Of a stretch of 64,000 nt of DNA, positions 55,628 to 64,000 are shown one piece after another. The position numbers and the translations under genes were made by a program. The notes beneath the pieces are model-generated. The model worked only from the letters and a program-made list of their open reading frames with translations. It had not been told where the DNA came from and did no database searches. Numbering within the stretch: position 1 is the first letter of the stretch; the number at the start of each line of letters is the position of its first letter. Origin of the DNA: Methylobacterium aquaticum (lineage in GTDB: Bacteria > Pseudomonadota > Alphaproteobacteria > Rhizobiales > Beijerinckiaceae); the NCBI RefSeq assembly GCF_016804325.1, contig NZ_CP043627.1, forward strand, positions 5,787,501 through 5,851,500, read 5' to 3'.

Positions 55628-55778
55628 CCTCCGCGTCATTCCGGGGCCGCGAAAGCGGAGCCCGGAATCCAGAACCGCGGATGGTGCAGGAAAGAGCGGT
55701 GAGCGTGCCGCTTTGTCCTGTTCCACCTGAGCGTCTGGATTCCGGGCTCCGCTGCGCGGCCCCGGAATGACGAGGAGG
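55628..55778. repeat. family A palindromic element, copy 2
   Basis: About 151 bases from CCTCCGCGTCATTCCGGGG to GGCCCCGGAATGACGAGGAGG, with palindromic ends at 55638-55668 and 55739-55768. The centre (AACCGCGGATGGTGCAGGAA to TTCCACCTGAGCG) is the reverse complement of the centre of copy 1 with scattered differences, so the two copies point in opposite directions around the GIY-YIG gene. No other gene lies between it and the PilZ gene. Confidence 0.9.
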
Positions 55779-55858
55779 GAACGAGATCGGGGGAGGCTCT
55801 TCGAACCAGCCCGACAGAGCCGCCATTTCCGGATCGGGCAACCTGCCCCCTCACCCCC

Positions 55859-56170
55859 TCACCCCACGTAAAACCCCGCCCCCTCGAACGTCACCCCGGC
55901 GAAATCCCCCCGGCGCCAGCGCAGGCGGACCGTGAGGGTGCGCAGGTCGTGGGCGGCGATGACGAGGGGAAAGGTCTCCGGCAGGGCGATGCGGGCGGGG
56001 ACGCGCAGCCGCGCGCCCGCGGTCGAGACGTCCACGACCTCGCAGGCGACGGAAAGGTCGGGGCCGAGCACGACCCGGCCCGGCTGGATCAGGCGGCGGC
56101 GGCGGCCGATGCGGGGCGTCGGGGCGGATTCGCGGCCCGCGGCGCCGTCGGTCTTCCGCAGATCGGTCAT
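55859..56170 (-). CDS. PilZ domain protein
   Basis: A 103-aa single PilZ domain, a c-di-GMP sensor. The N-terminal RRRRLIQPG and the later CEVVDVSTAGARL correspond to the RxxxR and (D/N)xSxxG binding motifs. The RxxxR is present and the second motif is DVSTAG. The ATG at 56170 gives a compact domain. It is divergent from the flagellar-cluster membrane protein gene and may tune motility in response to c-di-GMP. Confidence 0.8.
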   Translation of the reverse strand: MTDLRKTDGAAGRESAPTPRIGRRRRLIQPGRVVLGPDLSVACEVVDVSTAGARLRVPARIALPETFPLVIAAHDLRTLTVRLRWRRGDFAGVTFEGAGFYVG

Positions 56171-56329
56171 GACATCCCCGCAACCGGGCCCTCGTGCCCC
56201 GAGCGGCACGCTTACGGCTTTCCCGCCCCGGCGCAAACCCGGGACCGGCCGGGGCGGCCGCGTTAACCAGGCGTCAAGCATGTTCCTTCATGTCTCGTTA
56301 GCCATCAACCGTCGGACCCATCCCGGCCC

Positions 56330-56911
56330 ATGCCCGCAGCCCCGGCCCCGCGCAAGCGTTCCTCCAAGGGTCCCTCCAAGGGCCCTTCCCTCCCGCCCGA
56401 GAGCCCGGTCGCGGGCCTGATCGCCCGTCGCCGCGCCCGCGAGGCGGCGGCGGAACGGGGCGTGTTCGGTGCCGCCATCCTGCTGGCGCTCACCGCCTCG
56501 GGCTTTGCCGGCTACACCCTGTCCCAGCCGGCCCGGCCCTACGACGTGCGCGAGGTGCTGCCGGCCATGTTGACCGGGCCCTTCGCCTGGCGCCGGACGG
56601 TCGCGGAGGTGCGCCCGACCGAGCCCGACCTCGATCCCCTGATCACCGGCTCGCTGGCGGACAAGCCGGCCGCGCCCGCCGGGACCGCGGCTTTGGCCGT
56701 GCCGCCCGCGCCGTCCGGGCCGCCGCCTTCCGGCTTCGCCCTGCGGCGCGCCTCGGCCGGCCAGGCCGTGGTCGAGGGACGCGACGGGATGCACGAGATC
56801 GCCATCGGCTCCACCCTGCCGGGGGCCGGCCGGGTGCTGTCGATCCGCAGCACCAGCGCCGGCTGGATCGTCATTACCACCGAGACCATCATCGGGCCGA
56901 CCCCGCTGTGA
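56330..56911 (+). CDS. unknown single-span membrane protein at the head of the flagellar block
   Basis: A 193-aa protein I do not recognise. A basic N terminus with the short repeat SKGPSKGPS precedes a membrane helix (GVFGAAILLALTASGFAGYTL, about residues 45-65). A proline/alanine-rich linker follows, then a conserved-looking C-terminal domain (RDGMHEIAIGSTLPGAGRVLSI, WIVITTETII) of about 50 residues that resembles small periplasmic beta domains. Its place between the PilZ gene and DUF1217/flgF suggests a flagellar or envelope role; this is inferred from position only. The 136 bases before the next start hold no other gene. Confidence 0.6.
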   Translation: MPAAPAPRKRSSKGPSKGPSLPPESPVAGLIARRRAREAAAERGVFGAAILLALTASGFAGYTLSQPARPYDVREVLPAMLTGPFAWRRTVAEVRPTEPDLDPLITGSLADKPAAPAGTAALAVPPAPSGPPPSGFALRRASAGQAVVEGRDGMHEIAIGSTLPGAGRVLSIRSTSAGWIVITTETIIGPTPL

Positions 56912-57047
56912 GTGCGCTGCGGCAAGCGTGGAGGCTCCGGCAAGCCTGGAGCAAGCGTGGCCGCCTAGAGCGAGACCTTCATCGGGAGACCGCGCCGCAG
57001 CGGCGGGCGGTTCCGACCCACCGCGCCGACGGGCCGGAGAGGCAGCC

Positions 57048-58277
57048 GTGACGAACACCCTGACGAGCTACATGCTCCTGTCGCGGAACCTCGCGACCTC
57101 GCTTCAGCGCAAGGGCCAGGATCCCATCGTCGCGCGCGAGACCGCCTATTACCAGGCCAATATCGGCAAGGTGAAGTCGGTCGACGACTTCATGGCCGAC
57201 AAGCGGCTCTACAACTATGCCATGAAGGCCTTCGGCCTCGAGGACATGGGCTACGCCAAGGCGTTCATGCGCAAGGTCCTGACCGAGGGCACGAGCAGCG
57301 CCACCGCCTTCGCCAACCGCCTCGCGGACGACCGCTACGTCGCCTTCGCCAAGGCCTACGACTTCTCGCCCGGCGCCAGCGCCAAGGGCACCGACCCGGT
57401 CGTGGTGTCGCCGACGCAGCTCAGCCCGGCGGGCAGCGCCAAGCTCTCCCTGCCCTACGCGCTCGCCACGTCCTACGACTTCACCGGCACCAACGAGGCG
57501 AGCTTCACACTCGCCTCCAAGGTCGACGCGACGGCGACGAAGAGCGCCACCATCGTCCTCAACAAGGCGGCCTTCGCCGGCAAGGTCGCGGACCTCGCCA
57601 AGGTCACCCCGACCGAGATCGGCGCGGCGATCAACGCCCAGATCGGCGCCTCCGGTCCCGACGGGCTGATGGGCAAGGTCCAGGTCGGCATCTCGGCGAG
57701 CGGCAGCCTGTTCTTCGAGACCACCGGCTACACCAACCTCGGCTTCGACGGCGCGCCGGGCGGCACCGGCGTCAATGCCGACACGGTTTATCTCGCCGGC
57801 GGCACCAACCGCACCCTGACGGTGGACAACGCGCCCCTGTCGGCGCCCGGCCAGACCGCGGTCGACATCGGCAACGGCATGGACCTCTCGCCCGGCGCCA
57901 ACGTCAAGGGCGTGGTCGACGCCTACCTCCAGCAGAGCCTCGAGGGGGATGCCGGCGCCGAGGATACGGGGGTACGCCTCGCCCTCTACTTCGCCCGCAA
58001 GGCGCCGTTCCTCAACAGCGGCTACGACGTCCTGAGCGATCCGGCCCTGACGCAGGTCGTCAACACGGTGATCGGCCTGCCGGCGACGAGCAGCGCCACC
58101 ACCAGCGAGGCCCTTGCGAAGCGCGCGACCCTGATCGCCTCCAAGGTCGATTTCACGAGCTTCCTGGACCCGGCCAAGGTCGAGGCCTTCGCCCGCCGCT
58201 TCGCGGCGATCTGGGACGCGCAGAACAACACCGCCACGGACCCGATCCTGGCTTTGTTCAGCAACGGCCGGTCGTGA
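57048..58277 (+). CDS. DUF1217 flagellar protein
   Basis: A 409-aa protein of the DUF1217 family, found in alphaproteobacterial flagellar clusters. NTLTSYMLLSRNLATSLQRK, ARETAYYQANIGKVKSVDDF and DKRLYNYAMKAFGLEDMGYAKAF form the family N-terminal region, and the C terminus repeats a related helical block (FLNSGYDVLSDPAL). I chose the GTG at 57048 with GGAGAGGCAG upstream. It is 7 bases upstream of flgF. The exact role in flagellar assembly is not known. Confidence 0.82.
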   Translation: MTNTLTSYMLLSRNLATSLQRKGQDPIVARETAYYQANIGKVKSVDDFMADKRLYNYAMKAFGLEDMGYAKAFMRKVLTEGTSSATAFANRLADDRYVAFAKAYDFSPGASAKGTDPVVVSPTQLSPAGSAKLSLPYALATSYDFTGTNEASFTLASKVDATATKSATIVLNKAAFAGKVADLAKVTPTEIGAAINAQIGASGPDGLMGKVQVGISASGSLFFETTGYTNLGFDGAPGGTGVNADTVYLAGGTNRTLTVDNAPLSAPGQTAVDIGNGMDLSPGANVKGVVDAYLQQSLEGDAGAEDTGVRLALYFARKAPFLNSGYDVLSDPALTQVVNTVIGLPATSSATTSEALAKRATLIASKVDFTSFLDPAKVEAFARRFAAIWDAQNNTATDPILALFSNGRS

Positions 58278-58284
58278 GGCGACG

Positions 58285-59013
58285 ATGCAGAACAGCCTCT
58301 ACGTCAACCTGTCGGCCCAGGTCGCCCTCGACAAGCGCCTGACCACCACCGCCAACAACGTCGCCAACATGGCGACGGCGGGCTTTCGCGCCGAGGAGAC
58401 CAAGTTCTCGGCGCTCCTCGCCCAGGCGACCAAGGGCGCGGTCGCCTTCGTGGGCTCGGGCGACACCTACCTCTCGCGGGCCTCCGGCCCGATCACCAAG
58501 ACCGATTCGCCCCTCGACGTCGCGATCCAGGGCGATGCGTGGCTGAGCGTCGGCGGCCCGTCCGGTCCGGTCTATACCCGCGACGGCCGCCTGACGATGG
58601 ACGCGACGGGCCAGCTGCGCAGCCTGACCGGCCAGCCGGTGCTCGATCCGGGCGGCTCGGCGCTCCTCCTCGACCCGCAGCAGGGCCCGCCGACGATCGG
58701 GCGCGACGGCACCATCTACCAGGGCACCAACCAGGTCGGGGCCCTCGGCGTGTTCACCCTCGACAACAAGGGCACGCTCACCCGCGCGCCCGGCAACGCC
58801 GTGACCTCCAGCCTGCCCGCGCGGCCGGTGCAGGACTTCACCCGGATCGGCGTCGTCCAGGGCTACGTCGAGGGCTCGAACGTCAACCCGATCATGGAGA
58901 TGACCAAGCTCATCACCATCCAGCGCGCCTTCGAGAGCGCCGCCACGGCGACGAGCCAGGCCGAATCCTCGCTCCAGAGCGCCGTCAAGGCGCTCTCGCC
59001 GCAGGGAAGCTGA
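58285..59013 (+). CDS. flgF: flagellar basal-body rod protein FlgF
   Basis: A 242-aa rod protein exported by the flagellar secretion system. The N-terminal TTTANNVANMATAGFRAEE and C-terminal VQGYVEGSNVNPIMEMTKLI are the coiled-coil-forming flagellar axial signatures, and VAIQGDAWLSVGGP lies in the centre. The stop is two bases from the fliI start. flgF next to fliI is a usual alphaproteobacterial order. Confidence 0.93.
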   Translation: MQNSLYVNLSAQVALDKRLTTTANNVANMATAGFRAEETKFSALLAQATKGAVAFVGSGDTYLSRASGPITKTDSPLDVAIQGDAWLSVGGPSGPVYTRDGRLTMDATGQLRSLTGQPVLDPGGSALLLDPQQGPPTIGRDGTIYQGTNQVGALGVFTLDNKGTLTRAPGNAVTSSLPARPVQDFTRIGVVQGYVEGSNVNPIMEMTKLITIQRAFESAATATSQAESSLQSAVKALSPQGS

Positions 59014-59015
59014 GC

Positions 59016-60344
59016 ATGGGCGCCGACCCCCTCGCGCGCCTCGCCGAGGCGATGGCGTCGGCCCGGCAGGACGGGGCCCTGGTGCGGATCGGCGGGCCGA
59101 TCCGCGAGGTGACCGCGAGCGCCTGCCGGATCGGCGGCGTCGCGCCCTTCGTGCGCCTCGGCGACCGGATGGCTTTCTCGACCGGCGGGCGGTCGCAGGT
59201 CGGCGAGATCGTCCGGGTCGATGCCGAGGGGGCGACCCTCAAGGCCTATGAGAGCCGGATCGAGGCCGGGATCGGCACGATCGCCCGCCGCCTCGGGCCG
59301 GCGGAGCTGCGGCCCGACCCGAGCTGGAAGGGCCGGGTCATCGACGCCCTCGGGCGACCGATCGACGGGGCCGGCCCCCTGCAGGCGGGCGAGCGCCCGG
59401 TCCCCCTCGACGCCGACCCGCCGGCGGCCCTCGGCCGCGCCCGGGTGCGTGCCCCCTTGCGCACCGGAGTCCGGGCGCTCGACCTCTTCACGCCCCTCTG
59501 CGCCGGCCAGCGCATCGGCATCTTCGCCGGCTCCGGCGTCGGCAAGTCGACCCTGCTCGCCATGCTGGCGGGGGCGGACGGCTTCGACAGCGTCGTGGTC
59601 GCCCTGGTGGGCGAACGCGGCCGCGAGGTGCGGGAATTCCTGGAAGGCGCGCTCGCGCCGAGCCGCCACCGCGCCGTGGTGGTGGTCTCGACCGGCGACG
59701 AGAGCCCGATGATGCGCCGCCAGGCGCCCAAGGTGGCGCTCGCGGTGGCCGAGGCGTTCCGCGACCGCGGCGAATCGGTGCTGCTCATCGTCGATTCGGT
59801 GACCCGCTACGCCCATGCCGCCCGCGACGTGGCGCTGGCGGCGGGCGAGCCGGCGGTGGCCCGCGGCTACCCGCCGAGCGTCTTCTCCGACCTGCCGCGC
59901 CTGCTCGAGCGGGCGGGCCCGGGCCTGGAGGGGCGCGGCACCATCACGGGGGTGTTCTCGGTGCTGGTCGACGGCGACGACCACAACGACCCCGTCGCCG
60001 ACAGCATCCGCGGCACGCTGGACGGCCACGTCGTCCTCGACCGGGCCATCGCCGAGCAGGGGCGCTACCCGGCGGTCGACCTCCTCGGCTCGATCTCGCG
60101 GCTCGCCACCGAGGTCTGGACGCCCGAGCAGCGCGACCTGATCCGCAAGCTGCGGGCGATGATGGCCCGGTTCGAGGAGACCCGGGACCTGCGCCTGATG
60201 GGCGGCTACCGGGCCGGGACCGATGCCGAGCTCGACCAGGCCATCGGCCTGGTGCCGCGGATCTACGACGCCCTGCACCAGGACCCGACCCAGCCGCCGA
60301 GCCGGGACGCGTTCCTGGAGCTCGCCCAGAGCCTGCGGGGCTGA
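59016..60344 (+). CDS. fliI: flagellum-specific ATPase FliI
   Basis: A 442-aa ATPase of the flagellar type III export apparatus at the cytoplasmic membrane. Walker A is FAGSGVGKSTLLAM near residue 170 and Walker B SVLLIVDSVTRYAH near 250, with GERGREVREF and MMRRQAPKVA typical of FliI. Full length. fliJ, often adjacent, is not seen downstream. A hairpin follows at 60379. Confidence 0.95.
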   Translation: MGADPLARLAEAMASARQDGALVRIGGPIREVTASACRIGGVAPFVRLGDRMAFSTGGRSQVGEIVRVDAEGATLKAYESRIEAGIGTIARRLGPAELRPDPSWKGRVIDALGRPIDGAGPLQAGERPVPLDADPPAALGRARVRAPLRTGVRALDLFTPLCAGQRIGIFAGSGVGKSTLLAMLAGADGFDSVVVALVGERGREVREFLEGALAPSRHRAVVVVSTGDESPMMRRQAPKVALAVAEAFRDRGESVLLIVDSVTRYAHAARDVALAAGEPAVARGYPPSVFSDLPRLLERAGPGLEGRGTITGVFSVLVDGDDHNDPVADSIRGTLDGHVVLDRAIAEQGRYPAVDLLGSISRLATEVWTPEQRDLIRKLRAMMARFEETRDLRLMGGYRAGTDAELDQAIGLVPRIYDALHQDPTQPPSRDAFLELAQSLRG

Positions 60345-60378
60345 CGCGCGATGGCCGGTCCTCTCCCGCTCTTCAAGC

Positions 60379-60398
60379 CCCGCGCAAGCCTGCGCGGG
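60379..60398 (+). terminator. hairpin after fliI
   Basis: CCCGCGCA-agcc-TGCGCGGG, a perfect 8-bp GC stem 34 bases after the fliI stop codon, could end the flgF-fliI transcript or separate it from flgE. No T-run follows. Confidence 0.5.
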
Positions 60399-60496
60399 TC
60401 TAGTCCGTCCCGAGTTCCGGCTCTGCGGGTCCAGGCCCTGCGAGCCCTGTGCCGCCTGCATCCCATTCGAAGCATTTTGACGAACGAGGTCCCGCA

Positions 60497-61780
60497 ATGA
60501 GTCTCATCGGCGTGCTCCGCTCCGGTGTCTCGGGCATGAATGCCCAGTCCAACCGCATCTCGACGGTCGCGGAGAACATCCAGAATTCCAGCACGACGGG
60601 CTACAAGCGCGCCTCGACGGAGTTCTCCTCGCTGCTGATCGCCGATAGCGGGACCGGCAACTACAATTCCGGCGCGGTCGAGACGACGGTGCGCCGCGCG
60701 GTCTCGGAGGGCGGCACCATCAACGCCACGACCTCGAAGTCCGACCTCGCGATCGACGGCAACGGCTTCTTCGTCGTCAAGGACCCGACGGGCGCGCCGC
60801 TCCTGACCCGGGCCGGCAACTTCAAGATCGACGCCACCACCAACACCTACACCAACGCCGCCGGCATGACCCTGATGGGCTACAGCCTGCTGAACGGCAC
60901 GCCCTCGACGACCCTCAACGGCGTCGCCGACATGGTTCCGATCAGCCTCGCCGCGGTCAACAGCCGGGCGACGCCGACCACCGCCGGCTCCCTGTCGGGC
61001 AAGCTCCCGGTCGACGCCACCGCGGCCGGGGCGGACCAGTACTCGAAGAAGTACTCGGTCGTGGCCTACGACAACGTCGGCAAGGCCCGGACCGTCGACG
61101 TCTACCTGGCGAAGAATAACGACAACACCTGGACGGTCTCACTCTACGACGGCGCTGCCACCCCGACCCCGTCCGGCACCGCCCCGAGGCTGCCCTTCGA
61201 CGCGAGTGGAGCCACGATCGCGCCGCTGGCGAGCACCACCCTGGGCTTCAATGCGCAGGGCCAGATCACCGGCACCGGAGCGAAGGGCTCGGGGACCTAT
61301 ACGGGTCCGAAATCCCTCACCCTCACCACCCCGGGCGGGCAGAGCACGACCTTCGACCTCTCCGGCCTGACCCAGCTCGCCGGCGACTACGCCATCACGG
61401 GCAAGGCCAACGGCCAGGCGCCGGCCGCGGTGACCGGCACCTCGTTCGACGCGGACGGCACCGTCTACGCCAATTTCGACGACGGCACGCGCCTTGCGGC
61501 CTTCAAGATCCCGGTCGCCACCGTGCCGAGCGCCGACAACCTCGAGCCGCGCTCCGGCAACGTCTACCGGCCGACGGTCGATTCCGGCGCGATCCAAGTC
61601 GGCTTCGCCAACGAGGGCGGCCGCGGCAAGATCCTGTCGGGCTCCCTCGAGCAGTCGAACGTCGACGTCAGCACCGAGCTCACCGCGATGATCGAGTCGC
61701 AGTCGACCTTCACCGCCAACTCGAAGGTGTTCACGACCGGCAACGAGATGCTCGACACCCTGATGAGCCTGAAGCGGTAA
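60497..61780 (+). CDS. flgE: flagellar hook protein FlgE
   Basis: A 427-aa hook subunit. The N terminus MSLIGVLRSGVSGMNAQSNR with STVAENIQNSSTTGYK is the axial-protein signature. AIDGNGFFVV is the conserved core motif, and the C terminus LEQSNVDVSTELTAMI with FTANSKVFTTGNEMLDTLM forms the second helix. The ATG at 60497 follows GAGGTCCC. A separate 150-base leader suggests its own promoter, in keeping with late hook expression. Confidence 0.94.
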   Translation: MSLIGVLRSGVSGMNAQSNRISTVAENIQNSSTTGYKRASTEFSSLLIADSGTGNYNSGAVETTVRRAVSEGGTINATTSKSDLAIDGNGFFVVKDPTGAPLLTRAGNFKIDATTNTYTNAAGMTLMGYSLLNGTPSTTLNGVADMVPISLAAVNSRATPTTAGSLSGKLPVDATAAGADQYSKKYSVVAYDNVGKARTVDVYLAKNNDNTWTVSLYDGAATPTPSGTAPRLPFDASGATIAPLASTTLGFNAQGQITGTGAKGSGTYTGPKSLTLTTPGGQSTTFDLSGLTQLAGDYAITGKANGQAPAAVTGTSFDADGTVYANFDDGTRLAAFKIPVATVPSADNLEPRSGNVYRPTVDSGAIQVGFANEGGRGKILSGSLEQSNVDVSTELTAMIESQSTFTANSKVFTTGNEMLDTLMSLKR

Positions 61781-61792
61781 CGGCGGACGAGA

Positions 61793-61825
61793 GCGGCGCC
61801 CGATCGCGTCGCGATCGGGCGCCGC
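61793..61825. terminator. perfect palindrome after flgE
   Basis: GCGGCGCCCGATCGCG, a single T, then the exact complement: a 33-base near-perfect palindrome beginning 12 bases after the flgE stop. It should act as a strong terminator or 3' stability hairpin for the hook mRNA; there is no T-run. Confidence 0.6.
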
Positions 61826-61860
61826 CGTCGAACCATGCTCTAGCCAACCGGAACTGACAG

Positions 61861-63300
61861 ATGGGCCTCTCGCTCGCGCTCGATTCGGCACGCTCGGCGC
61901 TCCTCGCCACGTCGAGCCAGATCGCCACCACCGCCCGCAACACCGCGGGGGCGAACGACCCCGGCTATTCGCGCAAGATCGTCAGCCTGGTGACCGGGAC
62001 GGGCGGGACCACGGTCGTGGTCACCCGCGCGAGCGATTCGGCCCTGTTCACCCGCAAGCTCTCGGCGGCCTCGGCGGCCTCCGAGAGCCAGGCCCTGCTC
62101 GACGGCCTCACCAGGTTGTCGCAGACGGTCGGCGACACCAGCGACGCGGGCTCGCCGGCGGCGCGGCTCGGGGCCCTCAACGCGGCGCTCCAGGCCGCCG
62201 CCAACCGCCCCGACGATGCCGGGCTCGCCCGGACGGCGGTCGAGAGCGCCCGCGATCTCGCGACCAGCCTCAACAGCGCGGCGGCGGCGGTGCAGAATGC
62301 CCGCGCCGAGGCCGACCGGGGCATGACGGACTCGGTCGCGCGGATCAACGACCTGCTCGGGCAGTTCGACATCGCCAACCGGGCGGTGATGCGCGGCACC
62401 GCGAGCGGCCAGGACGTCAGCGACAGCCTCGACACCCGCGACCGCATCGTGTCGCAGCTCTCGGCCGAGATCGGCATCTCCGTCTCCGACCGTCCCGGCG
62501 GCGACATGGCGATCTACACCGACAGCGGCGTGACGCTGTTCGACCGGGGCGCCCGGACGGTGAGCCTCACCCCGACGGCCGCCTTCTCGGCCGGCACGGT
62601 CGGATCGGCCGTGACGATCGACGGCGTGCCGGTCACGGGAGCCGCCTCGCCGATGCGGCTGTCGAGCGGGCGGCTCGCCGGCCTCGCCACGTTGCGCGAC
62701 GAGAGCACGGTCACCTACGGGAACCAGCTCGACGCCATCGCCGGCGCCCTGATCGACACCTTCAAGGAAACCGGCGCCGCCGGACCGAAGGCGGGCCTGT
62801 TCACCGCCGGCGCGGGCGGTGCCCTGCCGGGCTCGAATGCCGGGCTCGCAGGGAGCATCGCGCTCAACGTCGCCGTCGACCCGACCCTCGGCGGCGACGT
62901 CACGACCCTGCGCGACGGCGGCATGAACGGCGCCGCCTACAAGGCCAATCCGGGCACGGACGCGGCCTACGCGACGCGCCTGCGCGGCCTGGTCGACGGG
63001 CTCGCCACGGCGCGCAGCTTCGCCCCGGGCCCGCCGCTGAACGAGACCGCGACGCTCGCGGGCTTCGCGGCCGATTCCGCCGGCTGGCTCGAAGCGACCC
63101 GCAAGGCCGCCTCGGGGGAGGCCGATTACCAGAAGACCCTGCTCGGCCGGGCCAGCGACGCCCTGTCGAACGCCGTCGGCGTCAACGGCGACGACGAGAC
63201 CGCCCAGATGCTGCAGCTGCAGCGCTCCTACACGGCCTCGGCCAAGATCCTCACCATGGTGGACGACCTGCTGCAGACCCTCCTGACCGCGATCCGGTGA
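61861..63300 (+). CDS. flgK: flagellar hook-associated protein FlgK
   Basis: A 479-aa hook-filament junction protein (HAP1). The N terminus LSLALDSARSALLATSSQIA and NDPGYSRKIV match the FlgK signature. A long central alpha/beta region includes DTRDRIVSQLSAEIGISV, and the C terminus LQRSYTASAKILTMVDDLL pairs with the N terminus in the axial core. No separate promoter is evident in the 80-base gap, which is mostly the flgE palindrome. Confidence 0.93.
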   Translation: MGLSLALDSARSALLATSSQIATTARNTAGANDPGYSRKIVSLVTGTGGTTVVVTRASDSALFTRKLSAASAASESQALLDGLTRLSQTVGDTSDAGSPAARLGALNAALQAAANRPDDAGLARTAVESARDLATSLNSAAAAVQNARAEADRGMTDSVARINDLLGQFDIANRAVMRGTASGQDVSDSLDTRDRIVSQLSAEIGISVSDRPGGDMAIYTDSGVTLFDRGARTVSLTPTAAFSAGTVGSAVTIDGVPVTGAASPMRLSSGRLAGLATLRDESTVTYGNQLDAIAGALIDTFKETGAAGPKAGLFTAGAGGALPGSNAGLAGSIALNVAVDPTLGGDVTTLRDGGMNGAAYKANPGTDAAYATRLRGLVDGLATARSFAPGPPLNETATLAGFAADSAGWLEATRKAASGEADYQKTLLGRASDALSNAVGVNGDDETAQMLQLQRSYTASAKILTMVDDLLQTLLTAIR

Positions 63301-63340
63301 GGCGTCCCGGCGATCCCCCGCAAGACAGAGCCTGCCCGCC

Positions 63341-64000
63341 ATGATGACCACCAGCTACATCTCCAGCCTCGGCCTGTGGAACGCCCCCCGCACCGCCATC
63401 GGCCGGCTCCAGTCCGACGTCGCCGACGCGGCCAAGGAGATCGCCACCCTGCGCTACGCCGATGTCGGCCTGGCGCTGGGCGGCCAGGTGAGCCGCAGCC
63501 TCTCCCTGCGCCAGAGCGCGGCGGAGATCGCCGCCCTCAAGGACGGCAACGGGGTCACGGCCCTGCGCCTTGGCGCGACCCAGAACATCCTGCAGCAACT
63601 GCAGAAATCCGCCGACACCCAGTTCGCCGCCCTGACCGGGCTGACCTCCGACAAGCGCGTCGCCGCGATGGCGGCCTCGGCCGGCGACACCCTCGCGTCG
63701 CTGACGAGCCTCCTCAACTCCGCGGCGAGCGGGCAGACGCTGTTCTCCGGCATCAATACCGGCGTCAGCCCGATCAAGGACGGGGCGGTGGCGAATGCCC
63801 AGGCCGCCGCGGCGGCGGCGTTCCAGACCGCCTTCGGCTTCCCGCCGAGCGACCCCCGGGCCTCGACCCTGACGGCGACGCAGGTGAAGACCTTCCTCGA
63901 CGGCACGATCGCGGCTCAGTTCGCCGACCCGAACTGGGGCAATACCTGGTCGCAGGCCTCGAGCACGGCCGTGACCAGCCGGATCTCGCTGAGCGAGACC
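63341..64000 (+). CDS. flgL: flagellar hook-associated protein FlgL (5' part)
   Basis: The first 220 residues of FlgL (HAP3), cut by the window edge. An N-terminal helical region (SDVADAAKEIATLRYADVGLALGGQ) and the middle SAASGQTLFSGINTGVSPI are characteristic of alphaproteobacterial FlgL/flagellin-like proteins. It follows flgK after 40 bases. The C-terminal half lies beyond the window. Confidence 0.85.
   Translation, partial: MMTTSYISSLGLWNAPRTAIGRLQSDVADAAKEIATLRYADVGLALGGQVSRSLSLRQSAAEIAALKDGNGVTALRLGATQNILQQLQKSADTQFAALTGLTSDKRVAAMAASAGDTLASLTSLLNSAASGQTLFSGINTGVSPIKDGAVANAQAAAAAAFQTAFGFPPSDPRASTLTATQVKTFLDGTIAAQFADPNWGNTWSQASSTAVTSRISLSET

Overview
The window looks like a piece of a chromosome from a Methylobacterium-type alphaproteobacterium (Hyphomicrobiales). 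The evidence is very high GC, tightly packed genes with ATGA/GTGA overlaps, a typical alphaproteobacterial flagellar block, the homogentisate pathway, and several dispersed palindromic repeat families. This is inferred from gene content; no 16S or other phylogenetic marker was available. I found no rRNA, tRNA or CRISPR array.

Layout. 0.3-13 kb is sugar and aromatic catabolism: dgoA/dgoK for galactonate, a divergent hmgA-fahA-Rieske ferredoxin operon for homogentisate, two dehydrogenases (MocA-like and PanE-like), zwf, a large glucosidase and a DUF2254 membrane protein. 13-22 kb is housekeeping: two RNA methyltransferases (TrmA/RlmD-like and TlyA), periplasmic SodC, dxs-xseB, a phosphatase, an HD hydrolase overlapping tag, serB and divergent miaA. 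An IS110-type element lies at 22.5-23.9 kb beside palindromic repeats. 24-31.5 kb is a MoxR/DUF58/BatA-DUF4159/vWA membrane operon on the minus strand, interrupted by a DUF559 endonuclease-like gene with a perfect 47-bp inverted repeat. An ~800-bp gene-free stretch with an array of perfect hairpins follows. 32-38.5 kb holds a tannase-like esterase, DUF3237, Uma2, aroB, aroK, a micro-membrane protein and xerD. A decayed ATP-grasp gene at 38.7-40.65 kb is split by an IS630-type element. 40.7-45.7 kb has an EEP phosphatase, a GntR regulator with a DapA-family gene, and transketolase. 45.8-55 kb is an acyl-CoA oxidation module: two acyl-CoA dehydrogenases, FadJ-like and thiolase on minus, with a divergent SDR and acyl-CoA ligase on plus. 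After a GIY-YIG nuclease gene bracketed by two inverted copies of a 150-bp palindromic repeat, 55.9-64 kb is flagellar: PilZ, an unknown membrane protein, DUF1217, flgF, fliI, flgE, flgK and the start of flgL.

The most unusual content is the relation between small nuclease-fold genes and palindromic repeats. Two unrelated single-domain nuclease families (DUF559 and GIY-YIG) each sit against their own repeat family, one of them inside an otherwise tight operon. A second theme is a MITE-like element exactly at the zwf stop codon. Its ends match the IS630-type element 30 kb away, and both show what look like 3-bp target duplications.
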